A stretch of DNA of 39,695 bases from Deltaproteobacteria bacterium (GTDB taxonomy: Bacteria; Myxococcota; Kuafuiibacteriia; Kuafuiibacteriales; Kuafuiibacteriaceae). Every line of letters begins with the position of its first letter. The first letter of the stretch is position 1. A program made the translations under genes and the position numbers. Location of the stretch: positions 1 to 39,695 of the forward strand of contig WYAZ01000138.1 of the NCBI GenBank assembly GCA_011526105.1. Reading direction: 5' to 3'. Below, piece after piece: positions 1 to 9,621 of the stretch. A model generated the notes under the pieces. The model made no database searches, was not told the origin of the DNA, and saw nothing but the letters and a program-made list of their open reading frames with translations.

Positions 1-58
1 GAGGGAGGTCGGTGGTTTGGCGTTCATGGGGCGCGCTCTGGCGCACCCTTCGATCATG

Positions 59-75
59 TGACGGCATCGCCGTCA
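59..75 (-). terminator. Possible weak hairpin behind the RHS gene
   Basis: A perfect 7-bp stem with a 3-nt loop (TGACGGC ATC GCCGTCA) begins about 25 nt after the RHS stop codon. No T-tract follows on the minus strand, so intrinsic termination is doubtful. The rest of positions 1-99 shows no gene. Confidence 0.25.
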
Positions 76-99
76 ACTCAGCTACGTAGGCGATCGATT

Positions 100-3000
100 T
101 CACGCGGGTTTAGATGCGATCGCCCTGTCCCCGGGCACCAGCTCGCCCGCCTTGGTCCATCCGGTGCTCGTCCAAAACGGATGCTCCGCCGTCACCCCGA
201 GGTGCGACGCGAGATCCGCCTCGGGCGACTCGAGCCGCAGATCCAAGTACCGCTCCACCTCGCGCGAGGACACCGAGAGCACCGGCCGTTCGCTCACCAC
301 GCCGGTGTGTTCGTCGACCGCAAGCACCACGTCGCCCGACGCGAGTGCGTCGATGGCCTGTGCGCCCCCCGGCGTAGCCACGAGTGTGCCGGCGATGAAG
401 CAGGCCTTGATCCCAAACTTTTGCGCGAGCCAACCCAAAAGGTGCTTCCCAAACTTTTCGCCCAGCTTCCCGAGCGCTAGGTCCGCGAGCATACCAGCGA
501 GCGCCTCCGCGAGCATCTCCATGCGCCGTTCGTCCGAGGTGCAGGGGTCCATGAACTCCTGACTCATCTCGAGCAACTCCATCAGCGTCATGAGGGCGCT
601 CGCAATCTTGTAGCCCCAGAGCGCACCCATGAAGAGCGGGCAGAACGCGATCTCCCCGGAGGGATCGATCAGATTGACCGGGTCGGAGAAGGCGTAGACG
701 TAGAGCGAGGTGTCGCCGGCCGCAAAGCCGAGCGGATCGGGGGCGGTCCAGCGCCCCAGCGTCGGGTCGTAGTCGCGCGCCCCAAACCGCACGAGCCCGG
801 TCTCCGAGTCATAGAGGCCACCCGCGAAGCCAAAGGGCTGAAAGCCGGGGTTCGAGTCGGTGAGGACCACCCCGAAGGCATCGTAGTCGAGCGCCTGCGC
901 CACCACCGCGGTGGTGCTGTCCACCACCGCGCGCACCGAGCCGCGCGCGTCGGTCACGAACGCGTACCAGACGCCGGCGCGCCACATCCCGGCCGGCACG
1001 TGGCGGGTGTGACCGTAGATGAAGTGGCTTCGCACCGAGCCGCCTGGCCCGAGCTCCGCGACGAGGCGAGAGCCCGAGTAGACATAACCGTGGGTGAGCG
1101 CGCCGTTCATGCGCCGAAGCACGCGCCGGCCGGCCGCATCGGCGGCGTAGGAGACCTCTCGGCCATCGGGCAGGTGGACCGACAGTAAGTTTCCGCGCGA
1201 GTCGTAGTCGTAGCCCTCGGCCGTCCCATCCTCGGAGCGCACACGCGACGCGAGCCGACCGAGTGCATCATATTGGTAAGTCCAAGGGCCGTAGCTCGAG
1301 ACTCGGTCGCGTACGTCGTACTGGGCGGCGTGAAACTCGCCGCGCACCGCGGCGGAGAGGCGGTTTCCGTTGTCGTCGTAGGTGTAGCGTTCGATCTCGG
1401 CGCCGTCGTCGAGCACCCGATCGATTTGTCCGTTGGTGTTGTAGAAGACGCGCCGCTCGCGCCGGCCGAGCGCGCCGGTATTGGATTCCTCGACGATTCG
1501 GCCGAGCACGTCATAGGCAAGCACCGTCTCGAGCACCAAGCTCGATCCGGCGTAGGTCTCGCTTCGCACCAGGCCGCCGTAGCCGTCGTGGCTCTGGCTG
1601 CTCGTCACGTTGCCCAGGGTCTCGCCGTCCGGCCGGCCATCGAGGTCGTAGCTGAGCGAGAGCGGACCCACCACCGTAGGCATGCCGTCGCCGTCGAAGC
1701 CGAGCTCGATCGGCGCCGTTCCTTCGACGGTCTCGGAGCTCAGGCGGAAGGAGTCCGCTTCATGGGTGAAGCGCACGACGCTCGAGACCTCTCCGGTGGT
1801 GGTCTCCGCCAAGGGCAAGGGGCCGTCGTAGATACGATGCGTGCCGAGCCCGTTCGGCGCGGTGCTCGAGACCAGGCGGCCGCTGTCCGGATCGTAGGCG
1901 TAGGTGAAGGCGCCTTCCGGGGAGTCCACGCGCACCGGTCGGCCGGCCTCGTCGCGTGTGATGTCCACCGTCTCTCCCGAGGCCAGCACCGTTCGCTGCG
2001 CGCGGTTTTCACCGTCGAGCTCGGTCCGGGTGAGGCCCGGGGCGTCCGGCAACTCGGGGGTCCGATGGCTGAGAGTGCGCGCGCGTTCATCGCGCTCGAA
2101 GCGATGCGCGGGGCGGCTCGGCGGAACCAGCTCGGCAAGGTTGTCGTTGAGGTCGTAGGCGTAGCGGGTCACCTCTCCGCCCGGTCGCGTATCCGTGATG
2201 ATGCGCTCGGCCTCGTCGTAGGTATAGACGTGGCGACGGCCGGCCGGATCGATGACCGCGCTAACGTTGCCCGAGGCATCGTACTCGTAGCGCGTGATGC
2301 GATCGCCCTGGGTGGTCGAGACGAGTCGACCGCGGCCATCGTGGGTGTAGCGAAGCGAAAGCAAGCCCGCTTGCTCGGTCTCGACCAAGCGGCCCTCGGC
2401 GTCGTAACGCGAGGTCGAGCGACGCCCAGCCGGGCTCTCGGTCCCGAGGCTACGGGTCGCGGCATCGTAGCGAATCTGCGCGGTCCCGGCGGCGGTCGTG
2501 ATCCGGTGTACGAACGTGCTCGGCGGAGCACTCGGGTCTTCGCCTTCGGCGCGAGACAGCTCGCGCGTATGGGAGAGCTGGGTCTGCGCGCCCGAGGGCA
2601 ACGTCATGTGGAGCTGCTCGACCGTAGGACCGGCTTGGTCTCGGGGCGCGGCTGGGCTGAGCCGCACCGAGACGCGGGTCCCGTCGGAGGCGATGAGACT
2701 TCGGCTGCCGCTGGTTCCGCGATCCGCCGAGCGGCTCCGTCCGGTGCCGGTGGTCACCCGACGTCCGGTGCTTCCGTGGCGCGAAAGGAGGGTGTCGTAT
2801 CGGGTGATGCGGCCGGCGCCGCTTCTGTGCGTGACCGCGAAGCCTTCCGCGGTCTGCTCGAAGGTGAGGTGCTGAGTCTTTCCGTCTGCGGCGCGGGCGA
2901 CGCGAAGACGGCCGTCGGCTTGGTACTCGTACTCGGAGCGGTGTCCTTTGGGGTCGATGAAGGCGGTCAGAAGACCACTCGCGCCCTGATACTCGGCCCG

Positions 3001-6000
3001 GAAGCTTCGCCCGAGCGGGTCACGAAGCTCGGTGAGGAGACCGTTTGCGTCCACGGTGAGCTCGCTTCGGTGGCCATAGGGGCCGATGACCGCCACCGGG
3101 TGTCCGTGTTCGTCGCGCTCGATCCTCGTGTGTTCGGGTCCGTCGGCTTCGATGATGCCCACCAGACGTCCCGCGTCGTCGTGCTCGAATCGACGCACCA
3201 CGCGTCCATCAAACCGGCTTCGAACCTCGACGAGCCTCGAGTACGGATCGAAGACCAAAATGGCGGTGCCGTTGGGATCAGCGATCTCACGGAGGCCTCC
3301 GCGCAGCGGCGCCGCAGGACGCATGCGCAGAAGCGCCCGGTTGCCACGGCCGGCGCTGAAGATCAGTTGGCCACGAGGATCGATACTCATCACCTCGCCG
3401 TGATTTGACGCGCGAATGACACTTCGTGGATCGAGGTCGACCCCAAAGTGTTCGGCCTCGGTGAGACGCAAGCCCGGATCCCAAACGTAGGCCCCGCCCA
3501 CCCAGTCGAGCACGGCTCCCGGGAAGAAGCTCGTGAGGAGTGAGGTGCCCCAGCCGCCGTCCGGATGCGACGGCGTGTGGGTGAGGAAGATGCGGCCGTC
3601 TTGGCCCACCGCGATGCCTTCGAGTGAAACCAGATCCAGTTCGGTGGCGGGGGTCGGCTCGTAGTCCGCGCTCCAGAAGCGTGACCGGGGCGCACCGTCC
3701 CAGGACCGGCCAGCGATTCGGCGGACGATCCCGTCGGGACCGATCGCTCGCACCTGACCGTTCTGATTCCCATGGTCGGCGACGTAGAGGGTGCCGTCGG
3801 GTCCAAACGCCATGCCGCGGATCCCGCGAAAGTCGGCGCGAAGCGCGAGACGTTGGTCGAAGCCGGTTCGGGCGTCGGCCGTGCAGCGCGTCCGTTCTTC
3901 GCCGGTGAGCACAGTGCACGGGACGAAGAAGCCCGCGTGAGGTTGAAGGCTGCGGTCGCGCAGCTCGTAGATGACTCGGCTACCCGAGATGAGAATCTCG
4001 CCCGCTGGACCCACCGCGACCTGGGGCTGGTCGGGCAGCGCGGCCGAAGTGGCGGTGAGCGTCGCGAAGTCTACGTTGCGATAAGTCTGCTCCTCCCCGT
4101 TGCCGGCCAGCCACTCGAACCCGCGAGAAGTAGGGTCGTAACGCAAGAGCCGCCCCCCGTAGGCGAAGACCAAGCGGCCTTCGCGATCTTCCGCGGGCGC
4201 AGAGCTCTCGGAGCACAGCGTATGCTGAACGTCGATGACCTCGCCGGTCGCGAGCGTGAGCGAACCCGGCTCGAGCACGAGCTCATGCGGGCGATCGGCA
4301 AAGACCCGGAACAATCGAAGCACGTAGGGTCGTCCGAGCTCTCGATCGCAGACGAAGGCGTAGATATCGCCGTTCGAGATCGCGCTCGCTCGCCTCACGC
4401 CATGCTCGAAAGAGATCGGCGATTCTGCGTCCACGGAGCCCGCCGCCACCTCCACCTGCCCGTGGAGCCAGGGGCGCCGCGCCCGACCATCCCCGAGTTC
4501 GATGCCCTTTTCGGTCAGGCGGTGACTCACGTCGATCGTGAAGCCGCCGATCTCGCCGCTCACCGGTCGTCGCGCCTTCAGGATCGTCTTGGGCAGGGCC
4601 CGCCACATGATCGCACGCGCATCGGTGAGGTTGACCGAGACCCGCGAAGCCCCCTCGATGGAGATGTCCTGGGACGTGAGGCCGAAAGACCGCGGAGACA
4701 GGCTCATGCCTCGGTAGAAGATCGGCCGATAGGCGTTTCCGACCCGACCCTTCAGCTCCAGCTCGCCGTAGACCTCGCGCCCAAAGACATCGAGCCCGTC
4801 CCACTCGAAGTCGTGACTCAGGTTGGGTGCGGGCGTGAGTTCCTCGCGGAAGGTACGGCCGGCGATCTCGAGCTCCACCACCACCTTCTCGACGCCGGCC
4901 GGCACCTCGGGCCCAAGGATCGGGATGTGCACCTGACGCCCGACCCTCCAGCCCGGCATGCGGCGCGAGCGATAGTGGAGCGAATAGCCAGTCCCGGGCA
5001 GCGGCATCGACTGGCCGAGGCCGCCGTCGTCGCACTCGATGATCGAACCCTCTTTCTCGCAGGGGTCGTCTTCCGATTCCTCGCGCTCGGGCGGGCCGGG
5101 GCGTGGCAAGTTGGGCGGCGGCTGCACGGCCTCGGGCGGCGGACCAAAGGGCCAATTGCAATCCCAAGCGGTGAGGTGAGGTAGCTCGACTCGCCAGAGG
5201 GTCGTGCCGGCGGTGTAAAGAGAAGCCAGCCGCGAGAGCTCCTCGGCGCCAAAGCCGTACTCGAGGAGCGCGGACTCGGGCTCGGCCTCGCCGTCGCCGT
5301 CGAGGTCGATGCGGGCGCGGCCACCTTCGTGAGAGAGCACCGCGATGACGAGGCCGTCACGCTCGGCCTTCCACTTCGAGTCCTCGAAGTCGTAGTAGCC
5401 AGCGGGGACCTTTTCGCCCACCGGAAAGCCGAGGAAGTTTTCGACATAAAACGGGACAGGGCGATCGAACTCGACGCTCGTGGCGCCGAGGTCCATGGCC
5501 TCGTCGGCGGAGATCTCGACCGCGTAGGTGTAGCCGCTCGTGGCGGGGAGCGGCGAAGGCATCGCCTTCGCGCCGTGCGTCCCGACGGTGTACTCGGTGG
5601 CCCGCAGACTCAGCGAAGTCGCCGCGGTCCGCTTGCCGTCGGCGGTGACGAGCGTCGCGCGTGTATTCGGGGGGAGAAGCAAGGTCGCTTGCCGCGGACC
5701 GTCCTCGTCTTCTTCGACCGGGCCTCGGGCCACCTGCAGCGCACTCGCCCCGAGTGAGACTTGGGTGACGACGAACGAGAGAGGCACGAGCGCCACCTGA
5801 AGCAGAGACCCATGCTGATGCCAGCCGGTCACTGCGCTACGCTCCGAGAGCAAGAAGCCCGGCTTTTCGAAGCGAAGCATCGTGCTGCCGCCGCCGTTGA
5901 TGGCGAACGCGAAGCGGCCGTCGGTATCCGTATGAGTGTGTCCGAGTTCGGGTCGCGCCTTGGCGCTGATTCGGACCATGGGCAGAGCTTCGCCGTCGCG

Positions 6001-6522
6001 ATCTCGAACGACGCCGTGAAGCACCGAGAGGCGTTCGCCCGAGATTGCGCCCGGCCGCACCCCTTGCTGACGAGCGTTGTCCCCTTGATAGAGAAAGCCG
6101 TAGGCCGCCTCGAAGTCGAAGGGACGCGTCGGGTCGAGTGCGGGTGGGGTGCCGTCCGAGAACGTGGGCTCGGCTTCGACGGTGACCGCGAAGTCTTGTT
6201 CGGCGGTGAGACCAGACGCGTCGCGAAGGCGGATGAGGAACCGATGCTCCCCCAAGTCCTCGGAGGTCGGCGCCCACTCGAGCCGGAGCCGACCGGAAGG
6301 GGTGCGCGCAGCAGCGGGGCCTTCCATCAGCTCGAGCTCGAGCCTGCGACCGTCCGCGATCACGTCGTAGGCGTACAGCGCACCCACGAAGGCTCGGGTG
6401 GGCGGCGAGGAGATGAAACGCGGTCCGGGATCTGCGGCGTCCGGGGTCTCGCCACAAGCGCCCCCTAAGGACACAAGGATGCCAGCGGCGATGAGCGGGA
6501 GAGAGCGCTTGAGAGAGAGCAC
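100..6522 (-). CDS. RHS/YD-repeat lipoprotein with NHL-like region and truncated C-terminal HINT domain
   Basis: Very large (2140 aa) predicted surface lipoprotein. The N-terminus is a signal peptide with a Cys at about residue 23 (SLGGAC). An Ig/cadherin-like domain follows (about 35-115), then a carboxypeptidase-regulatory-like beta domain (about 160-245), a Pro/Glu-rich linker near 460-495, and NHL-like beta-propeller repeats (for example GMAFGPDGTLYVADHGN) at roughly 720-1100. A long run of YD repeats leads to the RHS core signature (YDSETGLVRFGARDYDP, GRWTAPDPLGFAAGD). After a hydrophobic stretch comes the start of a HINT domain (CFIAGTLVATPGG, TAEHPFW, AGELVPGDR). The protein then stops at about 100 HINT residues, without the usual C-terminal HINT block or any toxin. 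Propeller, YD shell and RHS core in this order resemble bacterial teneurin-like/polymorphic-toxin shells. The family call is firm; the biological role (toxin delivery, adhesion or decayed toxin carrier) is inference. No immunity gene is visible in the 99 nt downstream. Confidence 0.93.
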   Translation of the reverse strand: MLSLKRSLPLIAAGILVSLGGACGETPDAADPGPRFISSPPTRAFVGALYAYDVIADGRRLELELMEGPAAARTPSGRLRLEWAPTSEDLGEHRFLIRLRDASGLTAEQDFAVTVEAEPTFSDGTPPALDPTRPFDFEAAYGFLYQGDNARQQGVRPGAISGERLSVLHGVVRDRDGEALPMVRISAKARPELGHTHTDTDGRFAFAINGGGSTMLRFEKPGFLLSERSAVTGWHQHGSLLQVALVPLSFVVTQVSLGASALQVARGPVEEDEDGPRQATLLLPPNTRATLVTADGKRTAATSLSLRATEYTVGTHGAKAMPSPLPATSGYTYAVEISADEAMDLGATSVEFDRPVPFYVENFLGFPVGEKVPAGYYDFEDSKWKAERDGLVIAVLSHEGGRARIDLDGDGEAEPESALLEYGFGAEELSRLASLYTAGTTLWRVELPHLTAWDCNWPFGPPPEAVQPPPNLPRPGPPEREESEDDPCEKEGSIIECDDGGLGQSMPLPGTGYSLHYRSRRMPGWRVGRQVHIPILGPEVPAGVEKVVVELEIAGRTFREELTPAPNLSHDFEWDGLDVFGREVYGELELKGRVGNAYRPIFYRGMSLSPRSFGLTSQDISIEGASRVSVNLTDARAIMWRALPKTILKARRPVSGEIGGFTIDVSHRLTEKGIELGDGRARRPWLHGQVEVAAGSVDAESPISFEHGVRRASAISNGDIYAFVCDRELGRPYVLRLFRVFADRPHELVLEPGSLTLATGEVIDVQHTLCSESSAPAEDREGRLVFAYGGRLLRYDPTSRGFEWLAGNGEEQTYRNVDFATLTATSAALPDQPQVAVGPAGEILISGSRVIYELRDRSLQPHAGFFVPCTVLTGEERTRCTADARTGFDQRLALRADFRGIRGMAFGPDGTLYVADHGNQNGQVRAIGPDGIVRRIAGRSWDGAPRSRFWSADYEPTPATELDLVSLEGIAVGQDGRIFLTHTPSHPDGGWGTSLLTSFFPGAVLDWVGGAYVWDPGLRLTEAEHFGVDLDPRSVIRASNHGEVMSIDPRGQLIFSAGRGNRALLRMRPAAPLRGGLREIADPNGTAILVFDPYSRLVEVRSRFDGRVVRRFEHDDAGRLVGIIEADGPEHTRIERDEHGHPVAVIGPYGHRSELTVDANGLLTELRDPLGRSFRAEYQGASGLLTAFIDPKGHRSEYEYQADGRLRVARAADGKTQHLTFEQTAEGFAVTHRSGAGRITRYDTLLSRHGSTGRRVTTGTGRSRSADRGTSGSRSLIASDGTRVSVRLSPAAPRDQAGPTVEQLHMTLPSGAQTQLSHTRELSRAEGEDPSAPPSTFVHRITTAAGTAQIRYDAATRSLGTESPAGRRSTSRYDAEGRLVETEQAGLLSLRYTHDGRGRLVSTTQGDRITRYEYDASGNVSAVIDPAGRRHVYTYDEAERIITDTRPGGEVTRYAYDLNDNLAELVPPSRPAHRFERDERARTLSHRTPELPDAPGLTRTELDGENRAQRTVLASGETVDITRDEAGRPVRVDSPEGAFTYAYDPDSGRLVSSTAPNGLGTHRIYDGPLPLAETTTGEVSSVVRFTHEADSFRLSSETVEGTAPIELGFDGDGMPTVVGPLSLSYDLDGRPDGETLGNVTSSQSHDGYGGLVRSETYAGSSLVLETVLAYDVLGRIVEESNTGALGRRERRVFYNTNGQIDRVLDDGAEIERYTYDDNGNRLSAAVRGEFHAAQYDVRDRVSSYGPWTYQYDALGRLASRVRSEDGTAEGYDYDSRGNLLSVHLPDGREVSYAADAAGRRVLRRMNGALTHGYVYSGSRLVAELGPGGSVRSHFIYGHTRHVPAGMWRAGVWYAFVTDARGSVRAVVDSTTAVVAQALDYDAFGVVLTDSNPGFQPFGFAGGLYDSETGLVRFGARDYDPTLGRWTAPDPLGFAAGDTSLYVYAFSDPVNLIDPSGEIAFCPLFMGALWGYKIASALMTLMELLEMSQEFMDPCTSDERRMEMLAEALAGMLADLALGKLGEKFGKHLLGWLAQKFGIKACFIAGTLVATPGGAQAIDALASGDVVLAVDEHTGVVSERPVLSVSSREVERYLDLRLESPEADLASHLGVTAEHPFWTSTGWTKAGELVPGDRAIASKPA

Positions 6523-6585
6523 GCCAGGTCGCTTTTCAAGACACGGGCCAGGCGGCGTCTGCGCTAGGGGCTGGACTTCTCGGCC

Positions 6586-6747
6586 ATGACCTCAACAAAC
6601 GGCGAACGAATCCGGACGAATCCGGAAGAACTCGGAGAAGGTCAGAACGACTTGTCGATCCTGCTGCCCCACGGCGGACGGCTACGAGACGTGCACAACG
6701 ACACGCCGATGGAGGTCTTGTCACTCAGTCCCGGCGATGGGCCCTAG
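6586..6747 (+). CDS. Possible 53-aa small ORF
   Basis: An ATG-initiated 53-codon frame fills most of the gap between two minus-strand genes and overlaps the end of the DUF4388-like gene by 4 nt. The product is polar (starts MTSTNGERIRTNPEELGE), with no signal peptide or recognised motif. I see no clear ribosome-binding site. It could equally be chance; the gap 6523-6743 otherwise holds upstream sequence for the RHS gene. Confidence 0.2.
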   Translation: MTSTNGERIRTNPEELGEGQNDLSILLPHGGRLRDVHNDTPMEVLSLSPGDGP

Positions 6748-7568
6748 CTCGGATGTGGCCGCGCCGAACTGGGTGCGATCCGTCCCAGCTGCGCCGGATC
6801 CGACACCCTCAGGATCGACATGCGCTGAAACAGGAGCAGCAAGCCGCCGGTGGTGTCCGGCGCGAGCTCCGGCAAACAAGGCTCCGCGCCAAACACGTGT
6901 CCCTCCGCGAGCACCCGCGCACCAGCGAGCAGAGGTGGCGGCAGTCCGCAGCGATTCCGTTGTTCGTCGTAGGGGCTGACGATCTGAACGTGGCGATGCG
7001 CCACATAAGCGAGCACCGCCCGTCGACGCGCGTCGTCCGAGCGCATCACCAGGCCGTAGGCCACCGCCGGGAGGATGTCGATGGAGCTGAGCTCGAGGCC
7101 ATTGGGATCCGGGGGCACCTCGACGCGGTGCAAGCGAATGGGCTGATCCGATCTTTCGTACAGATAGAAGAGACGGCGACGAGCCTGTTCGGTCCACACC
7201 TTCGCGAGCGCCTCTTGGTTCATGGCGTCACGGTCGAGGAGTCGCTCGCCGAGCTGCACCACTGTCTGAAACGGATCCTGTGCGACGGCGTCACGGAGCA
7301 CCTCGCGCTCACAGAGGTCGTGCTCCATGATCAGGCGAGAGATGAGCTGCACGGACAGATGCGGGATGGCCTGAACGTCCACCACCCGACCCTCGCGAAA
7401 GACGATGGTGTCGAGGTCGGAGCCCTCGCCGATCTCGACGTAGCCGCCGAAGCGGGTCTCGTTCAACGTCATGAGCAACTCGTCGAGCGGGACGCTCTTG
7501 GCGCTCAGACGGACCTCGCCCCCGAGGCTGAGCGCTCGCAGGATCTGGTCGAGCGAGGGGGCGGACAT
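6744..7568 (-). CDS. DUF4388 (PATAN-like) domain protein
   Basis: 274-aa soluble protein without a signal peptide. The N-terminal ~110 residues show the DUF4388/PATAN-like pattern: a short helix, a segment LDELLMTLNETRFGGYVEIGEG, then IVFREGRVVDVQ and a helical part ending in EREVLRDAVAQDP. In these families the domain accompanies gliding, chemotaxis-like or signalling proteins of delta-proteobacteria; its biochemical role is not established. The C-terminal half is unrecognised. The gene is divergent from the PpiC-type cluster across only 38 bp, so promoters probably overlap. Role here is unknown. Confidence 0.75.
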   Translation of the reverse strand: MSAPSLDQILRALSLGGEVRLSAKSVPLDELLMTLNETRFGGYVEIGEGSDLDTIVFREGRVVDVQAIPHLSVQLISRLIMEHDLCEREVLRDAVAQDPFQTVVQLGERLLDRDAMNQEALAKVWTEQARRRLFYLYERSDQPIRLHRVEVPPDPNGLELSSIDILPAVAYGLVMRSDDARRRAVLAYVAHRHVQIVSPYDEQRNRCGLPPPLLAGARVLAEGHVFGAEPCLPELAPDTTGGLLLLFQRMSILRVSDPAQLGRIAPSSARPHPS

Positions 7569-7606
7569 GGGCCGGCAGGATACACCGTTGCCGGGGTAAG
7601 CTCCAC

Positions 7607-8626
7607 ATGCTAGCCCAGCGAGAACCGATGCCTAGACCCTACCCGCATGGCCTGATTGGGCTGTTCCTCCTCCTGACGGGCTCCCTGGCCTGCGACCGGT
7701 CTTCGTCCCAAGCGGCAGGCACGATGCCCTACCCGCCTACGACGATGGTGCCGGGCGGCAAGGTCATCGCCAAGGTCGGCCCGGTGGAGATCACGAGCAA
7801 CGAGGTCGCGGATCGGATCAACCGGCAGTCCCCGTTCCTGCGGAGCCGCTTCACCGACCCCGCTCGCAAGAAGGAGTTTGCGGAGCAGGAGGTTCACTTC
7901 GAAGTGCTCGCTCAAGAGGCGTGGCAGCGCCGGATGTACGAAGACCCACGCATGGTGAAGGAGCTCAAGAAGCTCATGGTCGCCCGCCTGGTCGAGACCG
8001 AGATCGAGAAGCGGCTCGCGGAGTCCATCGGTGAAGCCGAACTTCGGGCCGCCTACACCGCCTCCATCGACGAACACCAAAAACCCGAGCGCATTCGTCT
8101 CGCACGCATCGTCCGCTTCGTGGAGGACGACAAAGGCCGAAAGAACGCGCGCGCCATCCTCGAGAAGGCCAAGGCGGAGATCCTCGCCGAGGAAAAGAAG
8201 GGCAACAGCGGCGCCTTCGACCTCCTGGCCAAGAAGTACACCGAGGACGACACCACCCGCGACAAGGGCGGCGACCTCGACTTCCTCGCCCGCACCGAGC
8301 TCGAGGCCAAGTACGGCCCCGAGGTGACTCAGGTGGTGTTCGACGAGACCAAGGTCGGCGACATCTTCCTCGTAGACACACCGGACGCTGTTGTCCTCTT
8401 TCGCAAGTCGGGGCGGCGTCGTGCGGTCGAGCGCTCCTTCGAGCAGGTCAAACCGCAGCTCATGGCGCGGGTTCAGCGCGAGCGGCGCAACGAAGCCATG
8501 AAGGCCTTCATCGACGAGCTCATGAAGGCCAAAGCGGTGACCTTCGACGAGTCAGCGCTCGACGCGGTCGAGATCGACCTGTCCGCGCCCACGGAGCCAA
8601 CAAAGGGGCTCCCGGCCTCACCGTGA
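7607..8626 (+). CDS. SurA/PpiC-type peptidyl-prolyl isomerase, predicted lipoprotein (first of three)
   Basis: 339-aa exported foldase candidate. After a hydrophobic signal (LIGLFLLLTGSLAC, an imperfect lipobox) comes a SurA-N-like helical region (EVADRINRQSPFLRSRF and EKRLAESIGEAELRAAY), then a parvulin rotamase domain at about 165-265 (FDLLAKKYTEDDTTRDKGG, DLDFLARTEL) and a helical tail. Rotamase proteins of this type isomerise Xaa-Pro bonds or act as chaperones for envelope proteins. An alternative ATG at 7628 gives a more compact signal peptide, so the start is uncertain by seven codons. The stop overlaps the GTG of the next gene, indicating translational coupling. Confidence 0.88.
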   Translation: MLAQREPMPRPYPHGLIGLFLLLTGSLACDRSSSQAAGTMPYPPTTMVPGGKVIAKVGPVEITSNEVADRINRQSPFLRSRFTDPARKKEFAEQEVHFEVLAQEAWQRRMYEDPRMVKELKKLMVARLVETEIEKRLAESIGEAELRAAYTASIDEHQKPERIRLARIVRFVEDDKGRKNARAILEKAKAEILAEEKKGNSGAFDLLAKKYTEDDTTRDKGGDLDFLARTELEAKYGPEVTQVVFDETKVGDIFLVDTPDAVVLFRKSGRRRAVERSFEQVKPQLMARVQRERRNEAMKAFIDELMKAKAVTFDESALDAVEIDLSAPTEPTKGLPASP

Positions 8627-9612
8627 CCACCCGAGGACACTTGTGGGCAGTGAGCCTTCTCTGGCTCTCTTCGGCCTTCGCTTGTACGTGCCAAGACCGG
8701 TCTTCCTCTGCCGCCAAGACCACAGAGATGCCGGTGGTGGTGATTCACACGCGCTCCACCACCGTGAGTCCGTCGAAGGTCGAAATCTCGCTCGCGGAGT
8801 ATCGGCACGAACTCGCTCGTGCTCGTTTGGAGCGGGAAGAGAGCCTAATGGCAGCGCCGCTGCCGGACGCCCTCCGCGACAAGCTCCTCGACATGATGAT
8901 CGATGAGCGAGTGCTCCTGCTCGAGGCCGACCGACTCGGAGTGCGTGCTTCCACGGTCGCGGTGGCGCGTGAGGTCCAGCGGCTCGAGGCCGAGATGACC
9001 ACAACGGAGCTGAAGACACGTCTCATCGACACCTATCAGACCCTGGCCGACCTCGAGGCCGCCATCGCCCGCCGCATACGAGTAGCCACGCTGATGAATC
9101 GCGTGCGCAGCCGGGTGAAGGTCAGCGAGGCGGAGATCCAGAGCGCTTGGACCCAGATGAGCCCCGAGGAGAAGCAGAGGCCCGCTCGCGTCCACGCCAG
9201 CCAGATCGTCGTCACCACCGAAGAAGAGGGGAACGACATCGTCAAGCGACTCACGAAGGGCGAGCCCTTTGAGAGCATCGCACGTGCGTCGAGCATTGGC
9301 CCGGAGGCCGCCCGGGGCGGAGACCTGGGCTGGTTCGCGCGCGGGACCATGCCGACGATCTTCGACGAGGTCTGCTTCGCTCTGGAGCCCGGCCAGACCT
9401 CGCATCTCAACCCCTCGGAGTACGGCTTTCACATCTTCCGAATCCACGCGAAGGAGCCCGAACGCGCGTCCACGCTCGAGGAGGCCCGAGCAGAGCTCGT
9501 CCAGCGCCTCCAGGCCGAGAAGACCATCGAGGCGGAAAACCAGTATCTCGAGGCGCTCAGGGGACGGGTCCGCGTCGAAAAGCAGGAGCAGATCCTGGGC
9601 CTGATCGAGTAG
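8623..9612 (+). CDS. SurA/PpiC-type peptidyl-prolyl isomerase, predicted lipoprotein (second of three)
   Basis: 329-aa exported foldase candidate starting with GTG inside the stop of the preceding gene (GTGA overlap). The signal WAVSLLWLSSAFAC ends in a candidate lipid-attachment Cys. A SurA-N-like helical region follows (DALRDKLLDMMIDERVLLLE), then a clear parvulin core: ARVHASQIVVTTEEEGNDIV, ARASSIGPEAARGGDLGWF and EPGQTSHLNPSEYGFHIFRI. The rotamase is closer to the family consensus than in the upstream copy. It is probably co-transcribed with both neighbours and involved in periplasmic or outer-membrane protein folding; substrates are unknown. Confidence 0.9.
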   Translation: MTTRGHLWAVSLLWLSSAFACTCQDRSSSAAKTTEMPVVVIHTRSTTVSPSKVEISLAEYRHELARARLEREESLMAAPLPDALRDKLLDMMIDERVLLLEADRLGVRASTVAVAREVQRLEAEMTTTELKTRLIDTYQTLADLEAAIARRIRVATLMNRVRSRVKVSEAEIQSAWTQMSPEEKQRPARVHASQIVVTTEEEGNDIVKRLTKGEPFESIARASSIGPEAARGGDLGWFARGTMPTIFDEVCFALEPGQTSHLNPSEYGFHIFRIHAKEPERASTLEEARAELVQRLQAEKTIEAENQYLEALRGRVRVEKQEQILGLIE

Positions 9613-9621
9613 AAAGTCCCC

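Noticed and set aside
1273-3408. 711-codon plus-strand open frame inside the RHS gene
   Set aside because: It is antisense to a clear RHS/YD-repeat region, lacks recognisable domains and has the Arg/Gly/Val-rich look of high-GC shadow frames.
3772-5184. 470-codon plus-strand open frame
   Set aside because: Also antisense to the RHS gene; no motif, no signal and no ribosome-binding site.
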